From contig CAJTTZ010000022.1 in assembly GCA_910579505.1 (NCBI GenBank), positions 1-38,428 on the forward strand: DNA of 38,428 nt, written 5' to 3'. The translations under genes and the position numbers were made by a program. Position 1 is the stretch's first letter, and every line of letters starts with the position of its first letter. The notes beneath the pieces are model-generated. The model had not been told where the DNA came from, did not search any database, and saw nothing but the letters and a program-made list of their open reading frames with translations. Shown here in pieces: positions 6,214 to 12,590 of the stretch. Source of the stretch: an uncultured Lachnospiraceae bacterium. GTDB lineage: Bacteria > Bacillota > Clostridia > Lachnospirales > Lachnospiraceae.

Positions 6214-7497
6214 TCACTTTTCGATCAGATTCTCAAAAACCTCCTGTGGAATCGGCCTTGAAAAATAGAATCCCTGCTGCATCTGACAGCCGACTTCCTT
6301 CAGGTAGTCGCTCTGTTCCTGTGTTTCCACGCCTTCACACAGGGAGGTGATTTTCAGCTTTTTAGCCATATCCACCACACAGGAAATAATGATCCTGTCG
6401 CTCTCCTGCATCTCGCCTTCTTTCAGGAAAACACGGTCCAGCTTGATAATGTCAATCGGCAGCTTGCTTAGCAGATTTAGGGAAGAATACCCGGAGCCGA
6501 AATCATCCATGGATACCTTAATTCCTAATTTATGTAAACCTTTAATCAGTTCCAGGGCCTGTTCCGTATTATCCAGATAAATACTTTCTGTCAATTCAAA
6601 TTCCACCAGCGAACATGGAATCTGAAACTCCTCAAGCAGCTCCTTTATATACTGTAAAATATGCATTTTCTGCAGATGCACCCTGGACACGTTGAGGGAA
6701 ATCGGCACCACCTTTTTCCCTTCCCTGATCCGTCTGTCAAGGAAGCTGAAAACCTCCCTGTATACATAGTAATCCACATCCACGACCTGGCCGCTCCGCT
6801 CGATCAGCGGAATGAATTCGTCCGGGTAGACAAAACTGCCGTCCGGCTTCTGCCACCGCACCAGAGCCTCCGCCCCTATCAGTTCGAGGGTATCCGTATC
6901 AATCTTGGGCTGAAAATACACTTGAAACTCTTTTTGCGCAAGCGCCTTGGGAATCGAGGACGTGATCTCCACTTCACGCCGGATTCCCTCCATCATGCTC
7001 TGGTCAAAGAGGACGCAGCTGTCGTGCTCCATCTCCTTCGCCACTTTTCTCGCCAGATTGGCGTTGGAAACAGCAGTCTCCGCATCAAGGCTGCGGCTGT
7101 TTTTGTCCGTCACACTGATGCCTGTGCAAAACTGTAATCTGCTGTTGAGATACTTCTCACGAAATTCTGTCTCGCGCTTCAGATTCGTCTGGTTGATCAT
7201 ATCGCGAAATTCCTCGTTCGTAAGCCCTTCTGCGGTAAGTCTGCCCGCCACCACAAAATTGTCGGAATAAACTCTGGCGGCACAGAGAATCAACTCCTCG
7301 CGCTCCAAGAAACCGGCAACAAAATCTTTCAGCAGCGCGTCCCCCACCTTATAGCCATAGGTATCGTTGATATACTTAAAATGTTTGATGTCGGTATATA
7401 CGATGACAATCCGGTCATCCCCGATCTGCTCCAATTCCTTCTCCAGCTTCTCCAAAAAAACCTCATACTGGTCTAATCCCGTCAATATATCTCTCAT
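6214..7497 (-). CDS. Cyclic-di-GMP phosphodiesterase, degenerate GGDEF + EAL
   Basis: A 427-residue cytoplasmic protein. Residues about 1-165 are a GGDEF fold with the YTDIKHFKYINDTYGY start. The active-site loop reads SDNF instead of GGDEF, so cyclase activity is not expected. Residues about 180-427 are an EAL domain with all catalytic motifs intact: EALVRW, the Asn in SLNVSR, the Glu in FELTES, DDFGSGYSSL, the Lys in IIKLD and EGVET. It should hydrolyse c-di-GMP to pGpG and so favour the motile or non-adhesive state; the degenerate GGDEF domain may sense GTP. The second ATG (7497) is preferred because AGGGTGA stands 7 bases before it; the ATG at 7503 is too close. There is no membrane or sensor domain, so it is a soluble, stand-alone enzyme. 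It has its own promoter. Confidence 0.93.
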   Translation of the reverse strand: MRDILTGLDQYEVFLEKLEKELEQIGDDRIVIVYTDIKHFKYINDTYGYKVGDALLKDFVAGFLEREELILCAARVYSDNFVVAGRLTAEGLTNEEFRDMINQTNLKRETEFREKYLNSRLQFCTGISVTDKNSRSLDAETAVSNANLARKVAKEMEHDSCVLFDQSMMEGIRREVEITSSIPKALAQKEFQVYFQPKIDTDTLELIGAEALVRWQKPDGSFVYPDEFIPLIERSGQVVDVDYYVYREVFSFLDRRIREGKKVVPISLNVSRVHLQKMHILQYIKELLEEFQIPCSLVEFELTESIYLDNTEQALELIKGLHKLGIKVSMDDFGSGYSSLNLLSKLPIDIIKLDRVFLKEGEMQESDRIIISCVVDMAKKLKITSLCEGVETQEQSDYLKEVGCQMQQGFYFSRPIPQEVFENLIEK

Positions 7498-7548
7498 AAC
7501 CATTTCACCCTACATTAATTTTTCCCGCCAAAAAACCCCAACATATAT

Positions 7549-7577
7549 ACTCTACGATTTTATACCGTGTATGTCAA
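7549..7577 (-). promoter_or_regulatory. Promoter of the phosphodiesterase gene
   Basis: Minus strand TTGACA (7572-7577), a 17-base spacer and TAGAGT (7549-7554, 4 of 6 matches). It lies in the 98-base gap after pepD and gives a leader of about 45 bases. Confidence 0.6.
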
Positions 7578-7601
7578 TATCTGTCGACAATTCAAAGTTT
7601 A

Positions 7602-9056
7602 TTATTCTAAAACTTTTAGCAGATAGGTCCACACCCGCCCCACGGACTCTATATCCATGCTCTCCTCCGCTGTATGCACGTTCTGCAGATCGGGACCGAT
7701 GCTGACACAGTCCAGGCCCGGAAGCTTACCCGCCAGAATGCCGCACTCCAGACCCGCGTGGATCGCCTCCAGCACCGGCTTTTTCCCGTACATTTCTTCA
7801 TAGACCCGCACCATCTGTTCCCGCAGGGGCGAATCCTTGCGGTAAGCCCATCCGGGATAGGCATTTCTGACCGTCACTAAGGCCCCTCTTCTCTCAGGGA
7901 TTTGCCTCATGTGCCTGCAAAGATTTTCCTTTGCCTGATTGACGCTGCTTCTAACCGCATATTGCAGGCACACCCTGTCGTCGTGCAAAGACAGCACACC
8001 GAGATTGAGGGAAGTCTCCACCAGTCCCTCCACATCCTCGCTCATGGCGACGACGCCGTTTGGCAGCTGGGCAATACAGGCAAGGGCGTTGGCCGTAGAT
8101 TCTCTTGTATAACAAAGCTCTGATACTGTCCTATTATGGAAGAGTTTTGTAAGCTGAAATCCGGGATCGGTCTCCTTCAAATTCAGGGATTCCGCCATTT
8201 TCCTTTCCTCCTCCTCCAGATACGCCATGATCCCTGCTCTGTCCGCTTCCCGTATCAGGACATCGGCCTCCGCTTCCTTTGGAATCGCATTATCCGCCTG
8301 TCCGCCCTTCATACGGAGCAGTCTGACATCGTACCGCAGGGACACCCCGACGAGAAACATACTCAAAAGCCAGTTGGCATTTCCTCTCCCTTTATCAATT
8401 TCCATACCCGAATGTCCGCCCAGAAGACCGCTGACTTTAAGGGTGAGTTTCGTCATTCCCGGCTCCGCTTTCCCTGCGGTCAGGGGAATTTCCACATCCA
8501 CCCTGGCCCCGCCGGCGCAGCTTGTAATGAATACGCCTTCCTCCTCCTGGTCCAGATTAATCATGCGTCTGCCGCGCAGCATGGAAAGATCAATGCCTGT
8601 CGCCCCCTCCATGCCGGTCTCCTCGTCCACTGTCAGAATCACTTCCAGACGGGGCAGGGAAAGTGTCTGTGCATCCAGAAGTGCCAGACAGTACGCCACA
8701 CCGATTCCGTCGTCGCCGCCAAGGCTGGTTCCCTCGGCATAGATTCTGCCGCCCTCCGCTTTCAGCCTGAGCGGTTCGGTTTTCATGTCAATCTGCGCAT
8801 CAGGAGCGCTTACCGCCACCATGTCCATGTGCGCCTGCAGGATATAGGGTTCCTCCTTTTCCCTGTCAGGAGAGGCCTCCCTGATGACAATGATATTGCC
8901 AAGCTCATCCTGTCTGCAGAAAAGGCTTCTCTTTTCGGCAAACGCTTTCAGATAATCGCTGACCGCGCCAGTATTCCCGGAGCCGTGGGGAATGCGGCTG
9001 ATCTCCTCAAAGAAATGAAATACCCGTTCCGGCTGTAATCCTTCCAATGCTCCCAT
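7602..9056 (-). CDS. pepD: Aminoacyl-histidine dipeptidase PepD (M20 metallopeptidase)
   Basis: A 484-residue M20-family dipeptidase (cytosolic nonspecific/Xaa-His dipeptidase) that cleaves dipeptides such as beta-Ala-His and many unblocked dipeptides in the cytoplasm. The two-zinc site is visible: His76-x-Asp78 (QAHMDMV), the bridging Asp in SLGGDDGIGVA (115-116), the catalytic pair Glu145-Glu146 (DEETG) and Asp169 in MINLDQEEEG. The last ligand is the His of IHAGLECGIL near the C-terminus. The length fits PepD (480-490). AGGAGG lies 5 bases before the ATG. It starts 73 bases after rplT, across the rplT terminator, so it is probably expressed mainly on its own or by read-through. A peptide-nutrition role fits an amino-acid-fermenting or gut lifestyle. 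Confidence 0.94.
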   Translation of the reverse strand: MGALEGLQPERVFHFFEEISRIPHGSGNTGAVSDYLKAFAEKRSLFCRQDELGNIIVIREASPDREKEEPYILQAHMDMVAVSAPDAQIDMKTEPLRLKAEGGRIYAEGTSLGGDDGIGVAYCLALLDAQTLSLPRLEVILTVDEETGMEGATGIDLSMLRGRRMINLDQEEEGVFITSCAGGARVDVEIPLTAGKAEPGMTKLTLKVSGLLGGHSGMEIDKGRGNANWLLSMFLVGVSLRYDVRLLRMKGGQADNAIPKEAEADVLIREADRAGIMAYLEEEERKMAESLNLKETDPGFQLTKLFHNRTVSELCYTRESTANALACIAQLPNGVVAMSEDVEGLVETSLNLGVLSLHDDRVCLQYAVRSSVNQAKENLCRHMRQIPERRGALVTVRNAYPGWAYRKDSPLREQMVRVYEEMYGKKPVLEAIHAGLECGILAGKLPGLDCVSIGPDLQNVHTAEESMDIESVGRVWTYLLKVLE

Positions 9057-9088
9057 AAATGCCTCCTGTTTTCATTATTACTACACGG

Positions 9089-9116
9089 AAAAGGACACGG
9101 CGTATACGCCATGCCC
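9089..9116 (-). terminator. Terminator of the infC-rpmI-rplT operon
   Basis: Minus strand stem GGGCATGGCG/CGCCGTGTCC (10 pairs, two of them G-U) with loop TATA, then TTTTCC. It lies 14 bases after the rplT stop. Confidence 0.8.
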
Positions 9117-9129
9117 TCAAATTCCATAG

Positions 9130-9486
9130 TTATTTCAAGTTTGCTTTCGCAAGCTCCGCGAGACTGGTAAAGCCCGCCGCATCGTTGACTGCCATCTCCG
9201 CAAGCATCTTTCTGTTCATGTCAATGCCCGCATTCTTAAGACCGTACATGAATTTGCTGTAGGACAGGCCGTTCATTCTTGCCGCAGCATTGATACGCGC
9301 GATCCAGAGCTGTCTGAACTGACGCTTTCTCTCTTTTCTGCCGGCATAAGAAGAAGCCAGCGCCCTCATTACGGACTGCTTTGCAACTCTATACTGCTTG
9401 GATCTTGCGCCTCTGTAACCCTTCGCAAGCTTTAATACTCTGTTATGTTTCTTTTTGGCGTTCATGCCGCCCTTTATTCTTGCCAT
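9130..9486 (-). CDS. rplT: 50S ribosomal protein L20
   Basis: A 118-residue L20, full length. It begins MARIKGGMNAKKKHNRVLKL and carries the conserved AKGYRGARSKQYR and RKRQFRQLWIARINAA segments. L20 binds 23S rRNA early in large-subunit assembly and in Firmicutes also represses its own operon through the leader RNA before infC. It is the last gene of infC-rpmI-rplT, 44 bases after rpmI. AGGAGG lies 8 bases before the ATG and a terminator follows. Confidence 0.99.
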   Translation of the reverse strand: MARIKGGMNAKKKHNRVLKLAKGYRGARSKQYRVAKQSVMRALASSYAGRKERKRQFRQLWIARINAAARMNGLSYSKFMYGLKNAGIDMNRKMLAEMAVNDAAGFTSLAELAKANLK

Positions 9487-9530
9487 GTCTTTTCCCTCCT
9501 AAAATTAAAGCTCCCTCGCCTATGCCTGTC

Positions 9531-9728
9531 TTACAGATAAGGCAGAATCTTCTTCATATTCTTTACGTTCGTCTTATCGGTTATCGCAGGCTTTCTGAGA
9601 TTTCTCTTGTTCTTCCTTGTCTTCTTGGTCAAGATATGGCGCTTATACGCTTTATTTCTCTTTAATTTACCCGTTCCGGTCACCTTGAAACGTTTTGCAG
9701 CAGCTCTGCTGGTTTTCATTTTCGGCAT
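9531..9728 (-). CDS. rpmI: 50S ribosomal protein L35
   Basis: A 65-residue L35, the usual length, strongly basic. It begins MPKMKTSRAAAKRFKVTGTG and ends MKKILPYL, both typical. It is a structural protein of the large ribosomal subunit. Middle gene of the infC operon; AGGAGG lies 8 bases before the ATG. The 74-base gap to infC contains a perfect 13-bp tandem duplication. Confidence 0.99.
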   Translation of the reverse strand: MPKMKTSRAAAKRFKVTGTGKLKRNKAYKRHILTKKTRKNKRNLRKPAITDKTNVKNMKKILPYL

Positions 9729-9758
9729 TTTACTATTCCTCCTGTATTATTATTCCTG

Positions 9759-9784
9759 TTCCAAGATATCATTCCAAGATATCA
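9759..9784. repeat. 13-bp perfect tandem duplication between infC and rpmI
   Basis: TTCCAAGATATCA occurs twice head to tail (9759-9771 and 9772-9784). It lies in the infC-rpmI gap and adds 13 bases to the untranslated spacer. Each unit includes GATATC. It looks like a recent slippage duplication; no function is evident. Confidence 0.85.
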
Positions 9785-9802
9785 TTTATTTTAACCGAGC
9801 GC

Positions 9803-10309
9803 TTAGCGCTTCTCAGCTAAAAACATAGTCATGCTTCTGCCTTCCACCTTCGGCGCCTTATCCATCACCGCGATGTCGGAAAGAGCCTCCGCGAAGTCAT
9901 CCAGTATATGCTTACTTGTATTCATATGCGCCATCTCGCGGCCGCGGAAACGCAAAGTAACCTTCACCCTGTCCCCCTTGGTGATAAACTTTCTCGCCGC
10001 GTTCACCTTCGTATTCAAATCGTTGGTATCAATATTGGGAGACAGGCGAATCTCCTTAATCTCAACGATCTTCTGCTTCTTTTTTGCTTCCTTGTCTTTT
10101 CTTGCCTGCTCATACTTAAACTTGCCGTAGTCTACAATCTTGCATACAGGAGGCTTCGCCGTAGGCGCGATCTTCACCAGATCCACTCCCGCTTCTTCCG
10201 CAAGTTTCATCGCTTCTCTCGTCGGCATAACACCAAGCTGTTCTCCGTCTACACCGATCACTCGTACTTCTCTGTCTCTGATCTGCTCATTGATAAATAA
10301 GTCGCTAAT
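9803..10309 (-). CDS. infC: Translation initiation factor IF-3, AUU start
   Basis: A 168-residue IF-3 that binds the 30S subunit, keeps it apart from 50S and checks start-codon pairing. The N-terminal domain begins SDLFINEQIRDREVRVI. The linker is lysine-rich (ARKDKEAKKKQKIVEIKEIR) and the C-terminal domain ends GRSMTMFLAEKR. The start is an ATT at 10307-10309, with GGGAGG 8 bases upstream; no ATG or GTG fits the family N-terminus. A rare AUU start in infC is the classical self-control device, since IF-3 itself rejects AUU. A longer frame open to 10513 is the leader RNA, not protein. First gene of the operon with rpmI and rplT. Confidence 0.96.
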   Translation of the reverse strand: MSDLFINEQIRDREVRVIGVDGEQLGVMPTREAMKLAEEAGVDLVKIAPTAKPPVCKIVDYGKFKYEQARKDKEAKKKQKIVEIKEIRLSPNIDTNDLNTKVNAARKFITKGDRVKVTLRFRGREMAHMNTSKHILDDFAEALSDIAVMDKAPKVEGRSMTMFLAEKR

Positions 10310-10512
10310 CGTTTTACCCTCCCATAAGAAAACTTTCTTCTGACTCTGCTTATGTGCGAAAAAAAGAGCAGACAACATTGTGCTATCCACCCGCTCATAA
10401 ATGCCCGCTAAAAGCTCCGCCAAACGGCGGTAAAAGGCTATGAACGCTTGCGAACTGAACTCGTTGCAAGGTGAGAGCGGATGCTCTGCTTGATTGTCTG
10501 TGCTTTCGCACA
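10310..10512 (-). ncRNA. infC operon leader (L20-type autoregulatory leader)
   Basis: About 200 transcribed, untranslated bases lie between a strong promoter and the infC ribosome site. They contain several hairpins, including CCGCC-GTTT-GGCGG near 10425 and GAGC...GCTC near 10473. Near the end is an intrinsic terminator, so the leader can switch transcription off before infC. In Firmicutes this position is occupied by the L20 leader, where excess L20 protein favours the terminator. The assignment rests on position, terminator and operon content; I did not align it to the known RNA family. Confidence 0.75.
10359..10396 (-). terminator. Attenuator in the infC leader
   Basis: On the minus strand the outer pairing GAGCG/TGCTC and an inner 7-pair stem GATAGCA/TGTTGTC with loop CAA are followed directly by seven T. 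It lies about 50 bases before the infC start and is the likely off-state of the leader. Confidence 0.75.
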
Positions 10513-10518
10513 TTTGAA

Positions 10519-10548
10519 ACTATAACATACGCCACAGGTATATGTCAA
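10519..10548 (-). promoter_or_regulatory. Promoter of the infC-rpmI-rplT operon
   Basis: Minus strand TTGACA (10543-10548) and TATAGT (10519-10524) with an 18-base spacer; TTATAG one base earlier gives 17. Transcription should start near 10512, which defines the leader. Confidence 0.85.
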
Positions 10549-10588
10549 CCTCTTTTTTCTTTTGTACACACCATGTACACGCCATATG

Positions 10589-10620
10589 AAAAAACGGACC
10601 GATTCCAAGGAACCGGCCCG
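10589..10620 (-). terminator. Terminator after the secreted-protein gene
   Basis: A 12-pair stem CGGGCCGGTTCC/GGAATCGGTCCG (two G-U pairs) with loop TT, followed on the minus strand by six T. It isolates the gene ending at 10669 from the infC promoter. Confidence 0.88.
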
Positions 10621-10668
10621 CGGATCCACATTTGTCATTCATATCATAAAATATGCGCATTCATGCAA

Positions 10669-11193
10669 CTATCTGATAAATGTGTAGATACCCTTCTGAG
10701 GGAATTTGATCGTAACGCTGTCGTCAGCTACCGCCGTGACATCAACTGCCGTCCAATCGCCCTTCACGCTCCTGTATGCGGTGATATGGTCGCCGGTCTT
10801 TACGCCCTCAATGCGCAGTGCAACCTGCGCGTCTGCCAGATTAACCCCAGGCGCCGTGAGCTTCACAACTGTCAGCATAGTGCCGCCAGTCTGTTCCGCC
10901 TTCTGCTGCGCATATCTGATTGCTCCAACGTCTACCTTATCCACAATGCATGTAGCGTTGGTCGCTTTACCCTCCGTAAACACATTGCTCCCGGAAGCGA
11001 TCTTCGCCTGACCATGGACGCCGTCCATCTTTGCAACCGCGTTGGAAGTATACTCTGGAAGCGTCTTCCCCACGCCGTCAGCCAGTGTATCAAGTCTGTC
11101 AAAATCTTTTTCGGGCACTACAGTCTCTGCTGCGCAGACAGTGGTAGAGAAAGTAAGCGCCAATGCAAAACCTAATGCTAAAAATTTCTTCAT
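10669..11193 (-). CDS. Secreted protein of unknown function
   Basis: A 174-residue exported protein. The start at 11193 is chosen because GGAGG lies 10 bases upstream and a clean signal peptide begins there (MKKFLALGFALALTFSTTVC), with likely cleavage after VCA; a longer frame to 11256 has no ribosome site. The mature part is soluble and beta-rich, with KLTAPGVNLADAQVALRIEG and an end QKGIYTFIR that resembles a small Ig-like fold. There is no lipobox, membrane anchor or cell-wall signal, so it should be released or held by other contacts. I do not recognise the family. It lies 160 bases downstream of a lipoprotein gene in the same direction and has its own terminator. Confidence 0.82.
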   Translation of the reverse strand: MKKFLALGFALALTFSTTVCAAETVVPEKDFDRLDTLADGVGKTLPEYTSNAVAKMDGVHGQAKIASGSNVFTEGKATNATCIVDKVDVGAIRYAQQKAEQTGGTMLTVVKLTAPGVNLADAQVALRIEGVKTGDHITAYRSVKGDWTAVDVTAVADDSVTIKFPQKGIYTFIR

Positions 11194-11353
11194 GTCCGTA
11201 TATCCTCCTTCATCCCTAAGTGCGGCGTTTATCAACACAAATGTGCCGATATTCATAGCATCTCAAAGTGAGATACTTTTATGACCCTATCTATGGTTGA
11301 AAAATTTACCGCCTCAGCGTCAAAAGACTTTATCGGACTTCCAAAATCTGTCA

Positions 11354-12088
11354 TTAAAATTCAAGATGAATCGTTTCCGCGCTCGCCTCATACTCCTCCA
11401 TGCGGTCATAGTCAGAAGTCTGGGAGTATGTAATCACATAGCTCTTATCCGCATTGATCGCATATTCCAATTGGGTAATCTGTGTATCTCCCACCTCATA
11501 GTGGCATAGAATGCGGAAAGCCGGGCATCCGTCGATCCGAATGCTCTCAAAACTGTCGATGGTCACCTCGATCTCTTCCCCATACTCCTTGCGGAAATTT
11601 TCCTCCGCCTGCGCCTTAAAGGTTTCCTCCGTCATGAGCTGCAGCGCCACATCCCTTCCAAGCGCCACATAATATATGGTAGAAGCGTCGATTGGATATC
11701 GTCTGGTCACGTACATGCCCTCGATATCCTCCGACTCCGAAAATGCCTCCGGCAGGGTAAAGCTGCATCCCTTAGTGACAGGCGCGCTCTCCACCACAGA
11801 AATATCCATCTCATTTTCCTGCAGCAGTTCCTCTGCAAGCTGGTTTTTCAAAGTTTCATCCATTTCCACCGGAGCCATAAAGCTTGTATCGGGAGCAGGC
11901 TCTGCGCCCTCATTCTCATCCGACGCTTCCTCCTGTCCTGTTTCCGCCTCATCCTCACCGTCCTCTGACAGTTCTGCCTCCGCCCCGGAAGCCTCTGCGC
12001 TTGTATGTACTGCCTCTTTGTCCCCGCAGCCCACAAGGACCGCCGCGCATAACGCCAAAATAAGGCACTTTACTTTTTTTCCATGCAT
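11354..12088 (-). CDS. Lipoprotein of unknown function with acidic linker
   Basis: A 244-residue lipoprotein. The N-terminus MHGKKVKCLILALCAAVLVG is followed by Cys21, giving the lipobox LVGC for diacylglyceryl attachment and outer-face membrane anchoring. Residues 25-70 are a Glu/Ala/Asp-rich flexible linker. The globular part (about 75-244) includes the motifs GCSFTLPEAFSES and DGCPAFRILCHYEVGD, the latter resembling small secreted domains that measure or bind ligands, but no family is certain. The gene has a good promoter with a hairpin just at the transcription start. It could serve in envelope stress or substrate binding; this is not supported further. Confidence 0.82.
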   Translation of the reverse strand: MHGKKVKCLILALCAAVLVGCGDKEAVHTSAEASGAEAELSEDGEDEAETGQEEASDENEGAEPAPDTSFMAPVEMDETLKNQLAEELLQENEMDISVVESAPVTKGCSFTLPEAFSESEDIEGMYVTRRYPIDASTIYYVALGRDVALQLMTEETFKAQAEENFRKEYGEEIEVTIDSFESIRIDGCPAFRILCHYEVGDTQITQLEYAINADKSYVITYSQTSDYDRMEEYEASAETIHLEF

Positions 12089-12118
12089 AATTATAATTGC
12101 CTTTCCCGTATCGTCAGA

Positions 12119-12144
12119 GGACGCAAGCCAAACGGCCTGCGTCC
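12119..12144. repeat. 11-bp inverted repeat in the lipoprotein leader
   Basis: GGACGCAAGCC and GGCCTGCGTCC form an 11-pair hairpin (one G-U pair in RNA) with a 4-base loop. It begins about 3 bases after the expected transcription start of the lipoprotein gene. No T-tract follows in the direction of transcription, so it is more likely an mRNA 5' stabiliser or an operator than a terminator. Confidence 0.7.
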
Positions 12145-12153
12145 AACATATCC

Positions 12154-12182
12154 ATTGTAATATAAAAAAGTAAAACTGGCAA
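12154..12182 (-). promoter_or_regulatory. Promoter of the lipoprotein gene
   Basis: Minus strand TTGCCA (12177-12182), a 17-base spacer and TACAAT (12154-12159). Transcription should start near 12147. Confidence 0.75.
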
Positions 12183-12214
12183 TGTCCTTTTCCTCTTCAC
12201 TTAGAAAGGATCGT

Positions 12215-12529
12215 TTACGCCTCACGGAAGGTCGCACACTGGGTCTGCCTGCAGTCGCACGCGCCGCAGCCCCTGATATCCACATGTTCCGCATGGCACT
12301 TATAATTGGAATTGTACACGCACTTTTCCGCCTCGCAGTCGATGCTGATCGTGCGGCAGGGATGCTCCAGCGAACTTACATATGCGTCATCGCGCCTCTG
12401 GGAAAAGCTCTCACAGCAGGTGCCGTCACAGTCGCAGGCATGACTGCCTCCCACCATGATATCCCCCTTACAGCAATAGTTCTCCTGATTGTAACTGCAA
12501 TTTTCCACACCACATTTTAATTCCGCCAT
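12215..12529 (-). CDS. DUF1540 protein, two cysteine-rich repeats
   Basis: A 104-residue protein made of two copies of the DUF1540 motif. The first is at about 4-42 (C.VENCSYNQENYCCKGDI...HACDCDGTCCESF) and the second at about 62-101 (IDCEAEKCVYNSNYKCHAEHVDI...CDCRQTQCATF). The spacing of the cysteines suggests metal binding or disulphides; the biochemical role of DUF1540 is not established. The start at 12529 has GGTGGAG 8 bases upstream and matches the family N-terminus; the longer open frame to 12775 overlaps the glycosyltransferase gene and is not used. Such proteins are common in spore-forming Clostridia and Bacilli. It is 61 bases downstream of the glycosyltransferase and could be co-transcribed with it. 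Confidence 0.9.
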   Translation of the reverse strand: MAELKCGVENCSYNQENYCCKGDIMVGGSHACDCDGTCCESFSQRRDDAYVSSLEHPCRTISIDCEAEKCVYNSNYKCHAEHVDIRGCGACDCRQTQCATFREA

Positions 12530-12590
12530 GTTAAATACTCCACCTTTCTGCGCACTCATTCCAGTGCTTTTTGGAGTATTATTTCCGTTG

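Noticed and set aside
10310..10513. Extension of infC upstream to an ATG at 10513
   Set aside because: This part encodes no IF-3 sequence, contains hairpins and an intrinsic terminator, and the ribosome site with the ATT at 10307-10309 fits the family N-terminus.
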